Of a stretch of 53,742 bases of DNA, positions 31,803 through 40,141 are shown in pieces. Numbering within the stretch: position 1 is the first letter of the stretch; the number at the start of each line of letters is the position of its first letter. Under the pieces are notes generated by a model. It was not told the DNA's origin. It searched no databases and worked only from the letters and a program-made list of their open reading frames with translations. The DNA is from Lachnospiraceae bacterium (GTDB lineage: Bacteria; Bacillota; Clostridia; Lachnospirales; Lachnospiraceae): the NCBI GenBank assembly GCA_017455525.1, contig JAFTAP010000069.1, positions 1 through 53,742 of the forward strand. The letters are read 5' to 3'. A program made the translations under genes and the position numbers.

Positions 31803-32013
31803 GCGGACGGCATTCCGCTGATGTGACTGACATTCTTAATCCGAAATAAGTGCAGGACGAATGAGCCTGAGGTTGGCAGGCAACGATAAAACCTGATAAG
31901 TGCAGGACGAATGGGCCTGAGGTTGGCGGACAACGATAAAATCAGTCATTAAAGGAGGCGCATGGCACTATGGTGTTGTGGTCTCCTTTTAAATTTGTTT
32001 CCTAGGAGCAGAA
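31803..32013 (+). ncRNA. Structured leader: tandem 50-nt repeat, closing stem and terminator
   Basis: Before the PBECR4-HAD gene lie a hairpin (AGCGGA...TCCGCT), then TGACTGA (31824-31830) pairing with TCAGTCA (31942-31948) around two nearly identical 50-nt units (31846-31895 and 31896-31945; three differences in the first 46 bases). Then comes a hairpin AAAGGAG (31951-31957)/CTCCTTT (31983-31989) with a long paired interior. The CTCCT of that hairpin could instead pair with the AGGAG of the gene's ribosome site (about 32004-32008). This layout is riboswitch-like, but I match it to no known class. Confidence 0.5.
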
Positions 32014-33459
32014 ATGAAGAAGGAAGATGCGTTAAGGATCATATTTGCTTGTGCAGAGGAATATAAGGAAAATCTGGCGAACAGGAATCTTTTGTTCATA
32101 TGCGCCAATAGTGCAATGAAGACAACTGCTATTGAGACTGTATTTGGGGTTGGGAATTTTCTTCATATGACCGGAGTGAAGTTTAGGAAGGGAAGGGAGA
32201 TATCTGCAAACGGCTTTTATAGGCGATGTGTTGATAAGAGACTCACTCTGAACGACTTTGATATGGCAAAAGACGGAACCACAGATTTGAAACTTGAGGT
32301 GCTGCCTATATGCGTAAAGGCTAATATTTCTGCAAACATGGCGGGAAATTATAACGGGTTAAGACCATATTTATATACGGAAAAGCTTGTGGGAGGCGTA
32401 AGGGGTGGAATAGGGTTCGTCTATGATGAAAAGAGAGGTCTTTATGCACCTAATACCATACTCAATGAGGACATAAGAAAGATAACTGACGAAAAAATCC
32501 GTATAATAGCTACTTACAGGAAAAGTACAAAAGAAAGTGAATATTCTGAGTATGTTTATATGGCAAAAAAGCTGGACTGGTCAAAAATGAGATATCCAGA
32601 AGCATATCATAACCTTCAGCCGCAACTGTATGAGGATAAAGAGAAGCAAGATAGAAATTGGAGTAATGGAATAAGGCTTGCTGTATCAGACCTTGACGGA
32701 TGCCTGCTTGACGGGGAGGGGAAACTTCCTAATGACTTTTCTGATGTACTGAAGGCCATGGAAAAAAGAGGGGTTTTATTTGCGGCAGCCAGCGGCAGGT
32801 CGATAATCGGCTCACGCATGGCGTTCGGTACATTCTCTGATTCTATTGCATTTATTACGGACAATGGCGCAAGGGTTTTTAAGGACGGGCGGAATATATA
32901 CAACCGCATCCTTCCGTATGAGGAATACAGTGATGTAATAAAGGAGATGCGGCGGCATGAGGGGCTTCTTGCCGTTGCATGCGGGACAGAGGGGGCATGG
33001 GTTGAAGATAAGAGCGTGATCACTCTTGAGATGGAGCGGGAGCTTTCAAAATACTATCCGGAATATCACGAATGCAGCTTTGACAGCATACCCGATCAGA
33101 TAATCAAATTCGCACTCTTATATTTCGACGATATAGAAAAGAATATCTATCCCTTTTTTCAGAAGTATGACAATGACAGGATCTGCGTGCAGGTAACGGC
33201 TTTCGTATGGCTGGATATATATGAGAAGGGCATATCGAAGGGACTTGGGATAGAAGCCCTTCAAAGGGAGCTAGGCATATCCCCGAAGGAGACAATCGTA
33301 TTCGGAGATTATCTGAATGACATTCCTATGGCAGATTTTGCAGTCAGATCCTACGCTCCGGAAAATGCTCATGAAAAAGTAAAGGAATGCTTCACGGAAA
33401 CCATAAGATCAAATACGGAATCAAGCGTCACGAATAAAATCATAGAGCTGATAAATTAG
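32014..33459 (+). CDS. PBECR4-like domain fused to Cof-type HAD phosphatase
   Basis: The 481-residue protein has two parts. Residues about 1-170 look like PBECR4, a phage-associated member of the barnase/EndoU/colicin/RelE-like nuclease superfamily: VGNFLHMTGV, ANGFYRRCVDKRLTLNDFDM, GLRPYLYTEKLVGG and FVYDEKRGLYAPNTILNEDIR. Residues about 221-481 are an intact Cof/HAD-IIB phosphatase: SDLDGCLLD, AASGRS, the Lys region of KGISKGLGIEAL and FGDYLNDIPM. A predicted RNase-like domain joined to a phosphatase suggests nucleotide or RNA processing, possibly toxin plus end-healing or detoxification. TAGGAG lies six bases before the ATG. Catalytic residues of the first domain are not assigned. Confidence 0.75.
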   Translation: MKKEDALRIIFACAEEYKENLANRNLLFICANSAMKTTAIETVFGVGNFLHMTGVKFRKGREISANGFYRRCVDKRLTLNDFDMAKDGTTDLKLEVLPICVKANISANMAGNYNGLRPYLYTEKLVGGVRGGIGFVYDEKRGLYAPNTILNEDIRKITDEKIRIIATYRKSTKESEYSEYVYMAKKLDWSKMRYPEAYHNLQPQLYEDKEKQDRNWSNGIRLAVSDLDGCLLDGEGKLPNDFSDVLKAMEKRGVLFAAASGRSIIGSRMAFGTFSDSIAFITDNGARVFKDGRNIYNRILPYEEYSDVIKEMRRHEGLLAVACGTEGAWVEDKSVITLEMERELSKYYPEYHECSFDSIPDQIIKFALLYFDDIEKNIYPFFQKYDNDRICVQVTAFVWLDIYEKGISKGLGIEALQRELGISPKETIVFGDYLNDIPMADFAVRSYAPENAHEKVKECFTETIRSNTESSVTNKIIELIN

Positions 33460-33487
33460 GGAAAACTTATAAACAAGGAGGACTTAT

Positions 33488-33841
33488 ATGGTCAGAAGGA
33501 GTGAGGAAATAAAGGAGCGGAGAGTGCAGAATGCGCAGGGCGGGGACAACGAGGTAATATTTTATGACTGGCTCCTGCCGGATGAGGCCAAAGGACACGG
33601 CAGAGTGTTCAGCAAGGTGGTCATTCCACCCGGAGCGTCCATAGGTTATCATGAGCACAGCGGAGAATTCGAGGCATACTATGTTCTGTCAGGGGAAGCG
33701 ACCGTGGATGATAATGGGAAAGAAGTCATCCTTAAGCCCGGAGACATGAATCTCTGCAAGGACGGCTGTGGTCACAGTACCAGGAATAACGGCACGGAGG
33801 ATCTGGTGCTGATGGCGCTTATCATGAATACCTTGGGGTAG
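33488..33841 (+). CDS. Cupin-domain protein
   Basis: The 117-residue protein is a single cupin barrel: the first motif GYHEHSGEFEAYYVLSG supplies His, His and Glu metal ligands, and the second motif is KPGDMNLCKDGCGHS with a His. The substrate is unknown; small cupins of this type are often sugar isomerase-like or binding proteins. AAGGAGG precedes the ATG. It follows the PBECR4-HAD gene by 28 bases and may share its transcript. Confidence 0.85.
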   Translation: MVRRSEEIKERRVQNAQGGDNEVIFYDWLLPDEAKGHGRVFSKVVIPPGASIGYHEHSGEFEAYYVLSGEATVDDNGKEVILKPGDMNLCKDGCGHSTRNNGTEDLVLMALIMNTLG

Positions 33842-34093
33842 ACATCAGTTAGTGGATTTAAGCACCCACATTAGGTGATTCTTAAAGTAAAGCAGATTAA
33901 AGGTGCGCTTCCATACGAACTGCGTGTGGGGATCTTCTTCACGGCTTATGCAGACAAATTCAAGTGCTGAGAATATACATCCAATAAATGCACGATAACG
34001 AGCATTATTCGCCCGGAAAACGCAGAATGATATTGAATATTCGTCCGGAAAATGTTATTCTGTCTGTGAAAAAACTTTACTGAGGTATCGGAT
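33842..34093. other. Intergenic region with short direct repeat
   Basis: TATTCGCCCGGAAAACG near 34007 recurs as TATTCGTCCGGAAAATG about 35 bases later, directly upstream of the DUF4143 ATPase. CAGAAT...ATTCTG flanks the second copy. This could be a repressor site or chance. Confidence 0.35.
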
Positions 34094-35443
34094 ATGATGG
34101 AAAGGCTGGTTTTAGAACAGTTTAAGGTCTGGAAGAATAAAGCTGGAAGCAAGAGAAAGCCCCTGCTGATCACCGGGGTGCGTCAATGTGGCAAGACTTA
34201 TATAATAAAGAATTTCGGTGAGACTGAGTTTGAGGATATGGCTTACTTCAATTTCGATGGTAACGCCGGACTTCAATCCGTATTTGATTATGATTTTGAT
34301 ACGAAAAGAATAATCGATGAGCTTGGAAGCATTATATTTGGAAAGGCTATCGAGCCGGGGAAAACATTGGTAGTGTTTGATGAAATACAGGACTGTCCGA
34401 GGGCGATCCAGTCACTGAAATACTTTTGCGAAGAAATGCCAGAGCTTCATATTATAGCCGCAGGTTCGCTATTAGGCGTAGCTTTGAAGGATGAGGGAAT
34501 ATCTTTTCCTGTAGGCAAGGTGGAGAGAATCAATATGCATCCCATGAATTTTGAAGAGTTCGTGAGGGCTGATGGAGGCGGGAAATATATCGACGGACTT
34601 AAGAAACTGCCGCTTGAAAGGGAGATTCCGGAGCTTTACACTGTTCCTCTTGAGAAGTACTTAAAAAACTATTATATAGTTGGCGGGATGCCGGAGGCCG
34701 TCAGGACATGGGCTGAAACACATGATTATAGGGAAGTTGAAGTTATTCAGGATAATATTCTAAGAGATTATGCGGATGATTTCTCAAAGCATACCACCCC
34801 GGAGACGGCAATCAAGATCCGTATGATATGGGATTCTATTCCCTCACAGATATCAAGGGAAAACAATAAGTTCATTTTTTCACATGTGAAGCAGGGGGCA
34901 AGATCAAAGGATCTTGAAGATGCATTAGAATGGCTCGTGAACGCCGATATTGCCGGCAAACTTTGTATGGTACCGACTCCGGAGATACCATTATCCGGAA
35001 AGGCTGATTATACATACTTTAAGGTATATATGTCAGATGTGGGGCTTTTGAGGAGAAAGTCAAACTTAAACTATAGGACGATTCTTGAGGGAAACGAGGC
35101 CTATATTCACTATAAAGGAGCGATAGCTGAAAATTATGTTTACAGTCAGCTAAAATCCATGGGTATTGATAGTTATTTCTGGAGAGCCAAGTCCGATGCG
35201 GAACTGGATTTCATTACTGACTATGAAGGCGTTCTTGTGCCTGTTGAAACAAAATCGGCGGATAATACCAAGGCCAAGAGCCTGCATCAGTTCTGCAGCA
35301 GATACAAACCGAAAATGGCAATAAAGTCGTCCTTGAAAAATGTTGGCGATAATCTGGACGGAGAGACCCACGTTTGGTCGATTCCCTTATATACACTGTT
35401 TAGGTTTAAGGAATACGTATATAAGGAAATGGAATGGGATTAG
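34094..35443 (+). CDS. AAA ATPase with DUF4143
   Basis: The 449-residue protein has Walker A GVRQCGKT (about 27-34), Walker B TLVVFDEIQDCP, the sensor-like IIAAGSLLGVAL and the DUF4143 C-terminal region. The late segment SDAELDFITDYEGVLVPVETKS is a restriction-nuclease-like core. This is a second prokaryotic ATPase family with the same general plan as the DUF234 protein at 6933. Such proteins are common, mobile and of unknown function, sometimes linked to toxins. ATGATG at 34094 or 34097 could be used; the ribosome site is unclear. Confidence 0.9.
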   Translation: MMERLVLEQFKVWKNKAGSKRKPLLITGVRQCGKTYIIKNFGETEFEDMAYFNFDGNAGLQSVFDYDFDTKRIIDELGSIIFGKAIEPGKTLVVFDEIQDCPRAIQSLKYFCEEMPELHIIAAGSLLGVALKDEGISFPVGKVERINMHPMNFEEFVRADGGGKYIDGLKKLPLEREIPELYTVPLEKYLKNYYIVGGMPEAVRTWAETHDYREVEVIQDNILRDYADDFSKHTTPETAIKIRMIWDSIPSQISRENNKFIFSHVKQGARSKDLEDALEWLVNADIAGKLCMVPTPEIPLSGKADYTYFKVYMSDVGLLRRKSNLNYRTILEGNEAYIHYKGAIAENYVYSQLKSMGIDSYFWRAKSDAELDFITDYEGVLVPVETKSADNTKAKSLHQFCSRYKPKMAIKSSLKNVGDNLDGETHVWSIPLYTLFRFKEYVYKEMEWD

Positions 35444-35714
35444 TTAGAAGATAGGAGATGAGTTTTATATTTATTGTAATTGGCGGTGCTATAGGAGATT
35501 AGGAGGCATTGAAAAAAGTTCTTGACAAGCTGCCTAGATAGTTATATATTACTAGGAAATCACAAAGACCTACTAATCATACATAATTGGTGGGAATTAG
35601 ATGATAGAGGAGCCTGGTACTGTCCACGAATGCGAAGCATGAGTGGGTAACAGTACTGGCATCCGGACGGACTAAGTCAGATATAAACTGGCATTTATAG
35701 AGGAGGAAGAGATT
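35444..35714 (+). promoter_or_regulatory. metQ promoter region and three-part leader hairpin
   Basis: TTGACA (35522-35527) and TATATT (35545-35550) are separated by 17 bases. CCTAG...CTAGG (35533-35556) spans the -10 box, and CCTACTAAT-N8-ATTGGTGGG follows at 35569-35594. The leader folds as GTACTGT (35617-35623)/ACAGTAC (35650-35656), CCAC/GTGG and ATGC-gaa-GCAT. No S-box or other known riboswitch is recognised. Confidence 0.65.
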
Positions 35715-36584
35715 ATGAAGAAGATTTTTGCGTTACTCACGGCGGGAATTATAGCCGCATCGGTGCTTGCAGGATGCGGATCATCGGGGACTTCAGCGGA
35801 TGCGGGGGCATCTAACGGAGCGGCGGATGACGGTAAGAGTACAGAGGCAGGCGGCACGATAACGGTTGCGGCAAGCGCTACGCCTCATGCGGAGATACTG
35901 GAGCAGGCGAAGCCTCTGCTTAAGGAAAAGGGCTATGATCTGCAGATCACTATTTTTGACGATTATGTGCAGCCCAATAATGTGGTGGAGAGCGAGGAGT
36001 TTGACGCTAACTATTTCCAGCACATACCCTACTTAAATGAGTTCAACGAGGAACAGGGCACGCATCTTGTGAATGCGGGAGGCATACACTATGAGCCTTT
36101 CGGTATATACGCAGGCAAGAAATCAGATCTGTCCGAGCTTGCGGACGGTGATGAGATAGCCGTTCCGAACGATACGACGAACGAAGCGAGGGCGCTGCTT
36201 CTGCTTGAGGCTAACGGCGTGCTCAAGCTTAAAGATGGGGCAGGGCTTACGGCTACGGTGAATGATGTCGAGTCTTATTCAAAGGACATCAAGATAGTGG
36301 AGCTTGCGGCAGAGAGCGTTAAGGATGCCATACCCGATGCAGCATTCGTAGTCCTTAACGGTAACTATGCTCTTGAGGCGGGACTTTCGGTCGGCAAGGA
36401 TTCGCTTGCTTACGAGGCGCAGGATTCCGAGGCTGCGGCTACCTATGTGAATGTCATAGCCGTCAAGGAAGGGCATGAGAATGATGATAAAATAAAGGCT
36501 CTCGTTGAGGTACTGAAGTCTGACGACATTGTGAATTACATCAATGAAACCTACGACGGAGCCGTAGTGCCTTACAGGAATTGA
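35715..36584 (+). CDS. metQ: MetQ/NlpA-family methionine-binding lipoprotein
   Basis: The 289-residue protein has a lipoprotein signal with lipobox LAGC (Cys near residue 20), a low-complexity Gly/Ala/Asp linker, and the NlpA fold: TITVAASATPHAEIL, DYVQPNNVVESEEFDANYFQH and IHYEPFGIYAGKKSDL. It binds methionine outside the membrane and delivers it to MetNI. GAGGAGG precedes the ATG. The promoter carries palindromes shared in type with the other sulfur loci, so repression when sulfur amino acids are plentiful is likely (inference). A hairpin cluster and possible terminator separate it from metN. Confidence 0.92.
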   Translation: MKKIFALLTAGIIAASVLAGCGSSGTSADAGASNGAADDGKSTEAGGTITVAASATPHAEILEQAKPLLKEKGYDLQITIFDDYVQPNNVVESEEFDANYFQHIPYLNEFNEEQGTHLVNAGGIHYEPFGIYAGKKSDLSELADGDEIAVPNDTTNEARALLLLEANGVLKLKDGAGLTATVNDVESYSKDIKIVELAAESVKDAIPDAAFVVLNGNYALEAGLSVGKDSLAYEAQDSEAAATYVNVIAVKEGHENDDKIKALVEVLKSDDIVNYINETYDGAVVPYRN

Positions 36585-36681
36585 AACTCATCAAGAGTTT
36601 CAATTCCGTATTTCGCAGGATTCGTAAGAATCCTGTCCGAAGGATTTTGACACATGCTTCCTTAGCATGTGTCAAAACGCC
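36583..36681. repeat. Extragenic hairpin element, copy B
   Basis: GAAACTC-atcaa-GAGTTTC, the 46-nt core 36606-36651 (45/46 identical to 3932-3977), and TTTTGACACATGCT-tcctt-AGCATGTGTCAAAA followed by CGC, as in copy A. The arm bases differ from copy A at paired positions, so pairing is kept. Confidence 0.8.
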
Positions 36682-36711
36682 AGAGAATTGAAGTACATCA
36701 AAAGACTTTAC

Positions 36712-36748
36712 AAAGCCCGTAGCAAAGAACTCTGCTGCGGGCTTTATG
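36712..36748 (+). terminator. Hairpin between metQ and metN
   Basis: AAAGCCCG-t-AGCA pairs with TGCT-g-CGGGCTTT (36712-36745), followed by a weak T/A tail. It may end part of the metQ transcripts, giving more binding protein than transporter. Confidence 0.55.
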
Positions 36749-36812
36749 ATTTATCAGGGTTGTGATATTATATTTTCTCGGTCAGATAAACTATTAAGAA
36801 AGGTGGCTTGTG

Positions 36813-37823
36813 ATGAGCGAACCGATGATAAAGCTTGAGAACGTGAGCAAGACATTCACGTCAGGCAGCGGCGAGGTCGAGGCGGTAAGAAATATCGACC
36901 TTGAAATAGAGAAAGGTGACATATTCGGCATCATTGGACTGTCCGGGGCGGGCAAGTCCACGCTTGTGAGATGCCTGAACCTGTTGGAGCGTCCCACGGA
37001 GGGCAGAGTGTATGTGAACGGCAAGGACATGATAAAGCTTACCAATAAAGAACTTTCCGTTGAGAGGCGAAGCATAGGCATGATATTCCAGCATTTCAAT
37101 CTGCTGATGCAGAGGAACGTGCTGGATAATGTGGCGTTCCCTCTTGAGATAGCGGGAGAGAAGAGAAAAAACGCAAGAGAGAAGGCTAAAAAATATCTGG
37201 ATATAGTAGGGCTTTCCGAAAAGGCGGCAGCGTATCCTGCACAGCTTTCAGGAGGACAGAAGCAGAGGGTTGCAATAGCGAGGGTGCTTGCGTCAGACCC
37301 CAAGATACTGCTCTGTGATGAGGCGACATCCGCACTCGATCCGCAGACTACCAAGTCGATACTGGAGCTTATCAAAGAGATAAACCGCGACATGGGGATA
37401 ACCGTCGTGATAATCACTCATGAAATGAGCGTGGTGCAGGAAATATGCAATAAGGTCGCCGTGCTCGATCATGGGAATAAGGTCGAGGAGGGTACAGTCG
37501 AGGAGCTTTTCCGCGCACCTAAGACGGAGGAAGCGAAGAAGCTTGTATTCTCCGAGACGGCGCATATCAGGAGGATGCAGTCAAGCAGGCAGATAAGGGT
37601 TGTATTTGATGGAAGAAGTGCATTCGAGCCGATAATAGGAAACATCATACTCGAGCTTCGCACGCCCCTGAATATTCTCTATGCGAACACCCAGACGATA
37701 AACGGCGACGCGAAGGGAGAGATGATATTGCAGCTTCCTGACAATAAGGAGATCGCTGACAAGATGGTCGAGTATTTCAAGGAAAAGAATCTCGGAGCGG
37801 AGGAGGTAAACTATGTGGACTGA
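36813..37823 (+). CDS. metN: Methionine ABC transporter ATP-binding protein
   Basis: The 336-residue protein is a complete ABC ATPase: Walker A GLSGAGKST, Q-loop FQHFNLL, signature LSGGQKQR and Walker B ILLCDEATSALDP. It also has the C-terminal NIL domain (residues about 260-336) that senses methionine in MetN proteins. It powers import of methionine through MetI with MetQ. ATG 36813 has AAAGGTGG six bases upstream; GTG 36810 is in frame but less likely. It overlaps metI by eleven bases. Confidence 0.93.
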   Translation: MSEPMIKLENVSKTFTSGSGEVEAVRNIDLEIEKGDIFGIIGLSGAGKSTLVRCLNLLERPTEGRVYVNGKDMIKLTNKELSVERRSIGMIFQHFNLLMQRNVLDNVAFPLEIAGEKRKNAREKAKKYLDIVGLSEKAAAYPAQLSGGQKQRVAIARVLASDPKILLCDEATSALDPQTTKSILELIKEINRDMGITVVIITHEMSVVQEICNKVAVLDHGNKVEEGTVEELFRAPKTEEAKKLVFSETAHIRRMQSSRQIRVVFDGRSAFEPIIGNIILELRTPLNILYANTQTINGDAKGEMILQLPDNKEIADKMVEYFKEKNLGAEEVNYVD

Positions 37824-38475
37824 GCAGGAGATACTGATGATATTGCAGGGATTATGGGAGACTATAGTAATAGTCGGCGTATCCACGTTCTTCGGTTATG
37901 TGCTGGGGCTTCCGCTTGGGGTACTGCTTGCCGTGACCGACAGCGATGGAATAAAACCGCATCCAATGCTGTATAAGGTGCTTGATGTCGTGACCAATAT
38001 CCTAAGAAGCGTGCCCTTCATAATACTGCTGGTCGTACTTATTCCTCTGACGAGGGCGATAGTGGGAAAGAGCTACGGAACGGCGGCTACGATAGTCCCG
38101 CTCGTCATAGCGGCGGCTCCCTTCATCGGACGAATGGTGGAATCTTCCATAAAGGAAGTAGATCACGGCGTGATAGAGGCGGCGCAGTCTATGGGAGCAG
38201 GGACCTTCAAGATAATATGGAACGTGCTGCTCGCAGAAGCAAGAACCTCGCTTCTTGTAGGCGTGACTATAGCCTTTGGCACGATACTCGGCTACTCGGC
38301 TATGGCGGGAGCCGTTGGCGGCGGAGGATTAGGAAGCATAGCGATAAGATACGGCTACAACAGATGGCAGCCCAATATCCTCTGGCCGTGCGTTATTATT
38401 CTCGTGCTTTTAGTTCAGCTATTCCAAGTGCTCGGCATGAAGATATCAAAGGATCTGGACCGAAGGAGAAGTTAA
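37813..38475 (+). CDS. metI: Methionine ABC transporter permease
   Basis: The 220-residue protein has five membrane segments and the permease-ATPase contact motif in EVDHGVIEAAQSMGAGTFKIIWNVLLAEA (EAA loop). An N-terminal GLWETIVIVGVSTFFGYVLGLPLG and AVGGGGLGSIAIRYGY are typical of MetI. It forms the membrane channel with MetN. GAGGAGG inside the end of metN precedes its ATG, so the two are co-translated. Confidence 0.93.
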   Translation: MWTEQEILMILQGLWETIVIVGVSTFFGYVLGLPLGVLLAVTDSDGIKPHPMLYKVLDVVTNILRSVPFIILLVVLIPLTRAIVGKSYGTAATIVPLVIAAAPFIGRMVESSIKEVDHGVIEAAQSMGAGTFKIIWNVLLAEARTSLLVGVTIAFGTILGYSAMAGAVGGGGLGSIAIRYGYNRWQPNILWPCVIILVLLVQLFQVLGMKISKDLDRRRS

Positions 38476-38608
38476 GAGCTAACAGCAGATAAAAGCTATG
38501 GAGCGGATTGGCATAGTGTGGTATTATATACCTGTTTTATTTTGATGTTGAATGAAATCAAGGTTTAGGGTGACTATAACCCTGACAGCATGAAATCGGA
38601 GGTAGGAG

Positions 38609-39847
38609 ATGTATTCATTAGAGGAACTAAAGGCGGTAGATCCCGAAATTGCTGATGCGATAGTCGCAGAGCAGAAGAGGCAGAATGACCACATAGAGCT
38701 TATCGCATCGGAGAACTGGGTTTCCCATGCGGTGATGGCGGCTATGGGGAGCGTGCTTACGAATAAATACGCCGAGGGTTATCCCGGCAAGCGCTACTAT
38801 GGCGGTTGCGAGTGCGTTGACGTCGTGGAGGATATCGCAAGGGACAGGGCGAAGAAGCTTTTCGGCTGTGATTATGCGAACGTGCAGCCGCACTCCGGCG
38901 CACAGGCGAATATGGCTGTATTCTTTGCAATGATGGAGCCGGGAGATACCTTCATGGGAATGAATCTCGACCATGGCGGACACTTGACGCATGGCTCGCC
39001 CGTGAATATGTCCGGCAAGTATTTCAACTGCGTCCACTATGGCGTGAATGACGAGGGCTTTATTGATTATGATGAGGTAAGGCGTATAGCAAAAGAATGT
39101 AAGCCGAAGCTTATAGTCGCAGGGGCTTCTGCTTATGCGAGGACTATAGATTTCAAGAAGTTCAGGGAGATAGCGGACGAGGTCGGTGCATATCTTATGG
39201 TTGATATGGCGCATATTGCGGGGCTCGTGGCGACAGGCTATCATCCGACGCCCATAGGCATAGCAGATGTGGTTACGACTACTACGCATAAGACTCTCCG
39301 AGGACCCAGAGGCGGGCTTATCCTCTGCAATCAGGAGGCTGCCGATAAGTTTAACTTCAATAAGGCAATATTCCCCGGCATACAGGGCGGACCTCTGATG
39401 CACGTTATCGCAGCGAAGGCGGTATGCTTCAAGGAGGCGTTGGAACCGTCGTTTAAGGAATACGCAAAGGGCGTAGTCGATAACGCACAGGCACTTGCGA
39501 AAGGACTTATTTCAAGGGAGCTTAGCATAGTGTCAGGCGGAACCGATAATCACCTGATGCTCCTGAACCTTGAGCCACAGGGGCTTACAGGCAAGGCTGT
39601 CGAGGCTCTGCTTGATGAGGCGCATATAACAGCGAATAAGAACACTGTGCCGAACGATCCCCAGAAGCCCTTCGTCACGAGCGGAATAAGGCTTGGCACT
39701 CCTTCTGTCACGACCAGAGGCTTCAATACAGAGGACATGGATAAGGTAGCAGAGGCGATATCCCTCGTCGTGCTAAAGGGCGAGGACGGAGTAGCGCCCG
39801 CAAGGGAGATAATAAAGACGCTCACGGATAAATATCCGCTTTCTTGA
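38609..39847 (+). CDS. glyA: Serine hydroxymethyltransferase
   Basis: The 412-residue protein is a complete GlyA: an N-terminal [40 protein letters not shown] and the PLP-binding Lys228 in [12 protein letters not shown]. It interconverts serine and glycine with tetrahydrofolate, feeding one-carbon units to methionine and nucleotide synthesis. GGAGGTAGGAG precedes the ATG. A small hairpin AGGGT-gactat-AACCCT lies upstream. It follows metI by 133 bases but has a -10-like box of its own, so it may be separate from metNI. Confidence 0.95.
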   Translation: MYSLEELKAVDPEIADAIVAEQKRQNDHIELIASENWVSHAVMAAMGSVLTNKYAEGYPGKRYYGGCECVDVVEDIARDRAKKLFGCDYANVQPHSGAQANMAVFFAMMEPGDTFMGMNLDHGGHLTHGSPVNMSGKYFNCVHYGVNDEGFIDYDEVRRIAKECKPKLIVAGASAYARTIDFKKFREIADEVGAYLMVDMAHIAGLVATGYHPTPIGIADVVTTTTHKTLRGPRGGLILCNQEAADKFNFNKAIFPGIQGGPLMHVIAAKAVCFKEALEPSFKEYAKGVVDNAQALAKGLISRELSIVSGGTDNHLMLLNLEPQGLTGKAVEALLDEAHITANKNTVPNDPQKPFVTSGIRLGTPSVTTRGFNTEDMDKVAEAISLVVLKGEDGVAPAREIIKTLTDKYPLS

Positions 39848-39965
39848 TATCGTCCTTGAAATAGTTTACATAAGAGAGTATGATAGACACCGCAGGCTTG
39901 GAAACAGGTCTGCGGTATGTTATGACTTTGCCATAATTTTGTGAGCGGAGCAGATGTTTTCGAGC
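39848..39965 (+). other. 3' region of glyA with hairpin
   Basis: ACCGCAG (about 39889) pairs with CTGCGGT (to about 39916) around ttggaaacag-type loop bases; there is no T-run, so terminator function is uncertain. Confidence 0.45.
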
Positions 39966-40125
39966 CTAGTGTACTGACACATTCGTTTCTGAACTAATTG
40001 TGTAGTATGGTTTTCATATGCTAGGCGGCTGAATGAGCCAATGCGGGCATTGGCGATTGAGGCCAACGCAGCATATGGAAATCATACAAGCAATTAGTTC
40101 GAATAAGAATGTGTCAGGACACTAG
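39966..40125. repeat. Long imperfect inverted repeat with inner hairpins
   Basis: Two arms of about 56 bases face each other: CTAGTGT-A-CTGACACATTC...CATATGCT at 39966-40022, and AGCATATGG...GAATGTGTCAGGACACTAG at 40070-40125. The 47-base centre contains GGCT-gaatg-AGCC and CCAATG-cggg-CATTGG. No reading frame is present. It immediately precedes the ABC ATPase gene. Confidence 0.75.
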
Positions 40126-40141
40126 TTAGCTGGGTATAGCC

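Noticed and set aside
31846-31945. Guanidine-II (mini-ykkC) riboswitch because of the GGACGAA motifs
   Set aside because: The ACGA is not enclosed by a complementary stem in either unit, which that class needs.
38627-39403. 258-codon minus-strand open frame over glyA
   Set aside because: Antisense shadow of a fully conserved glyA.
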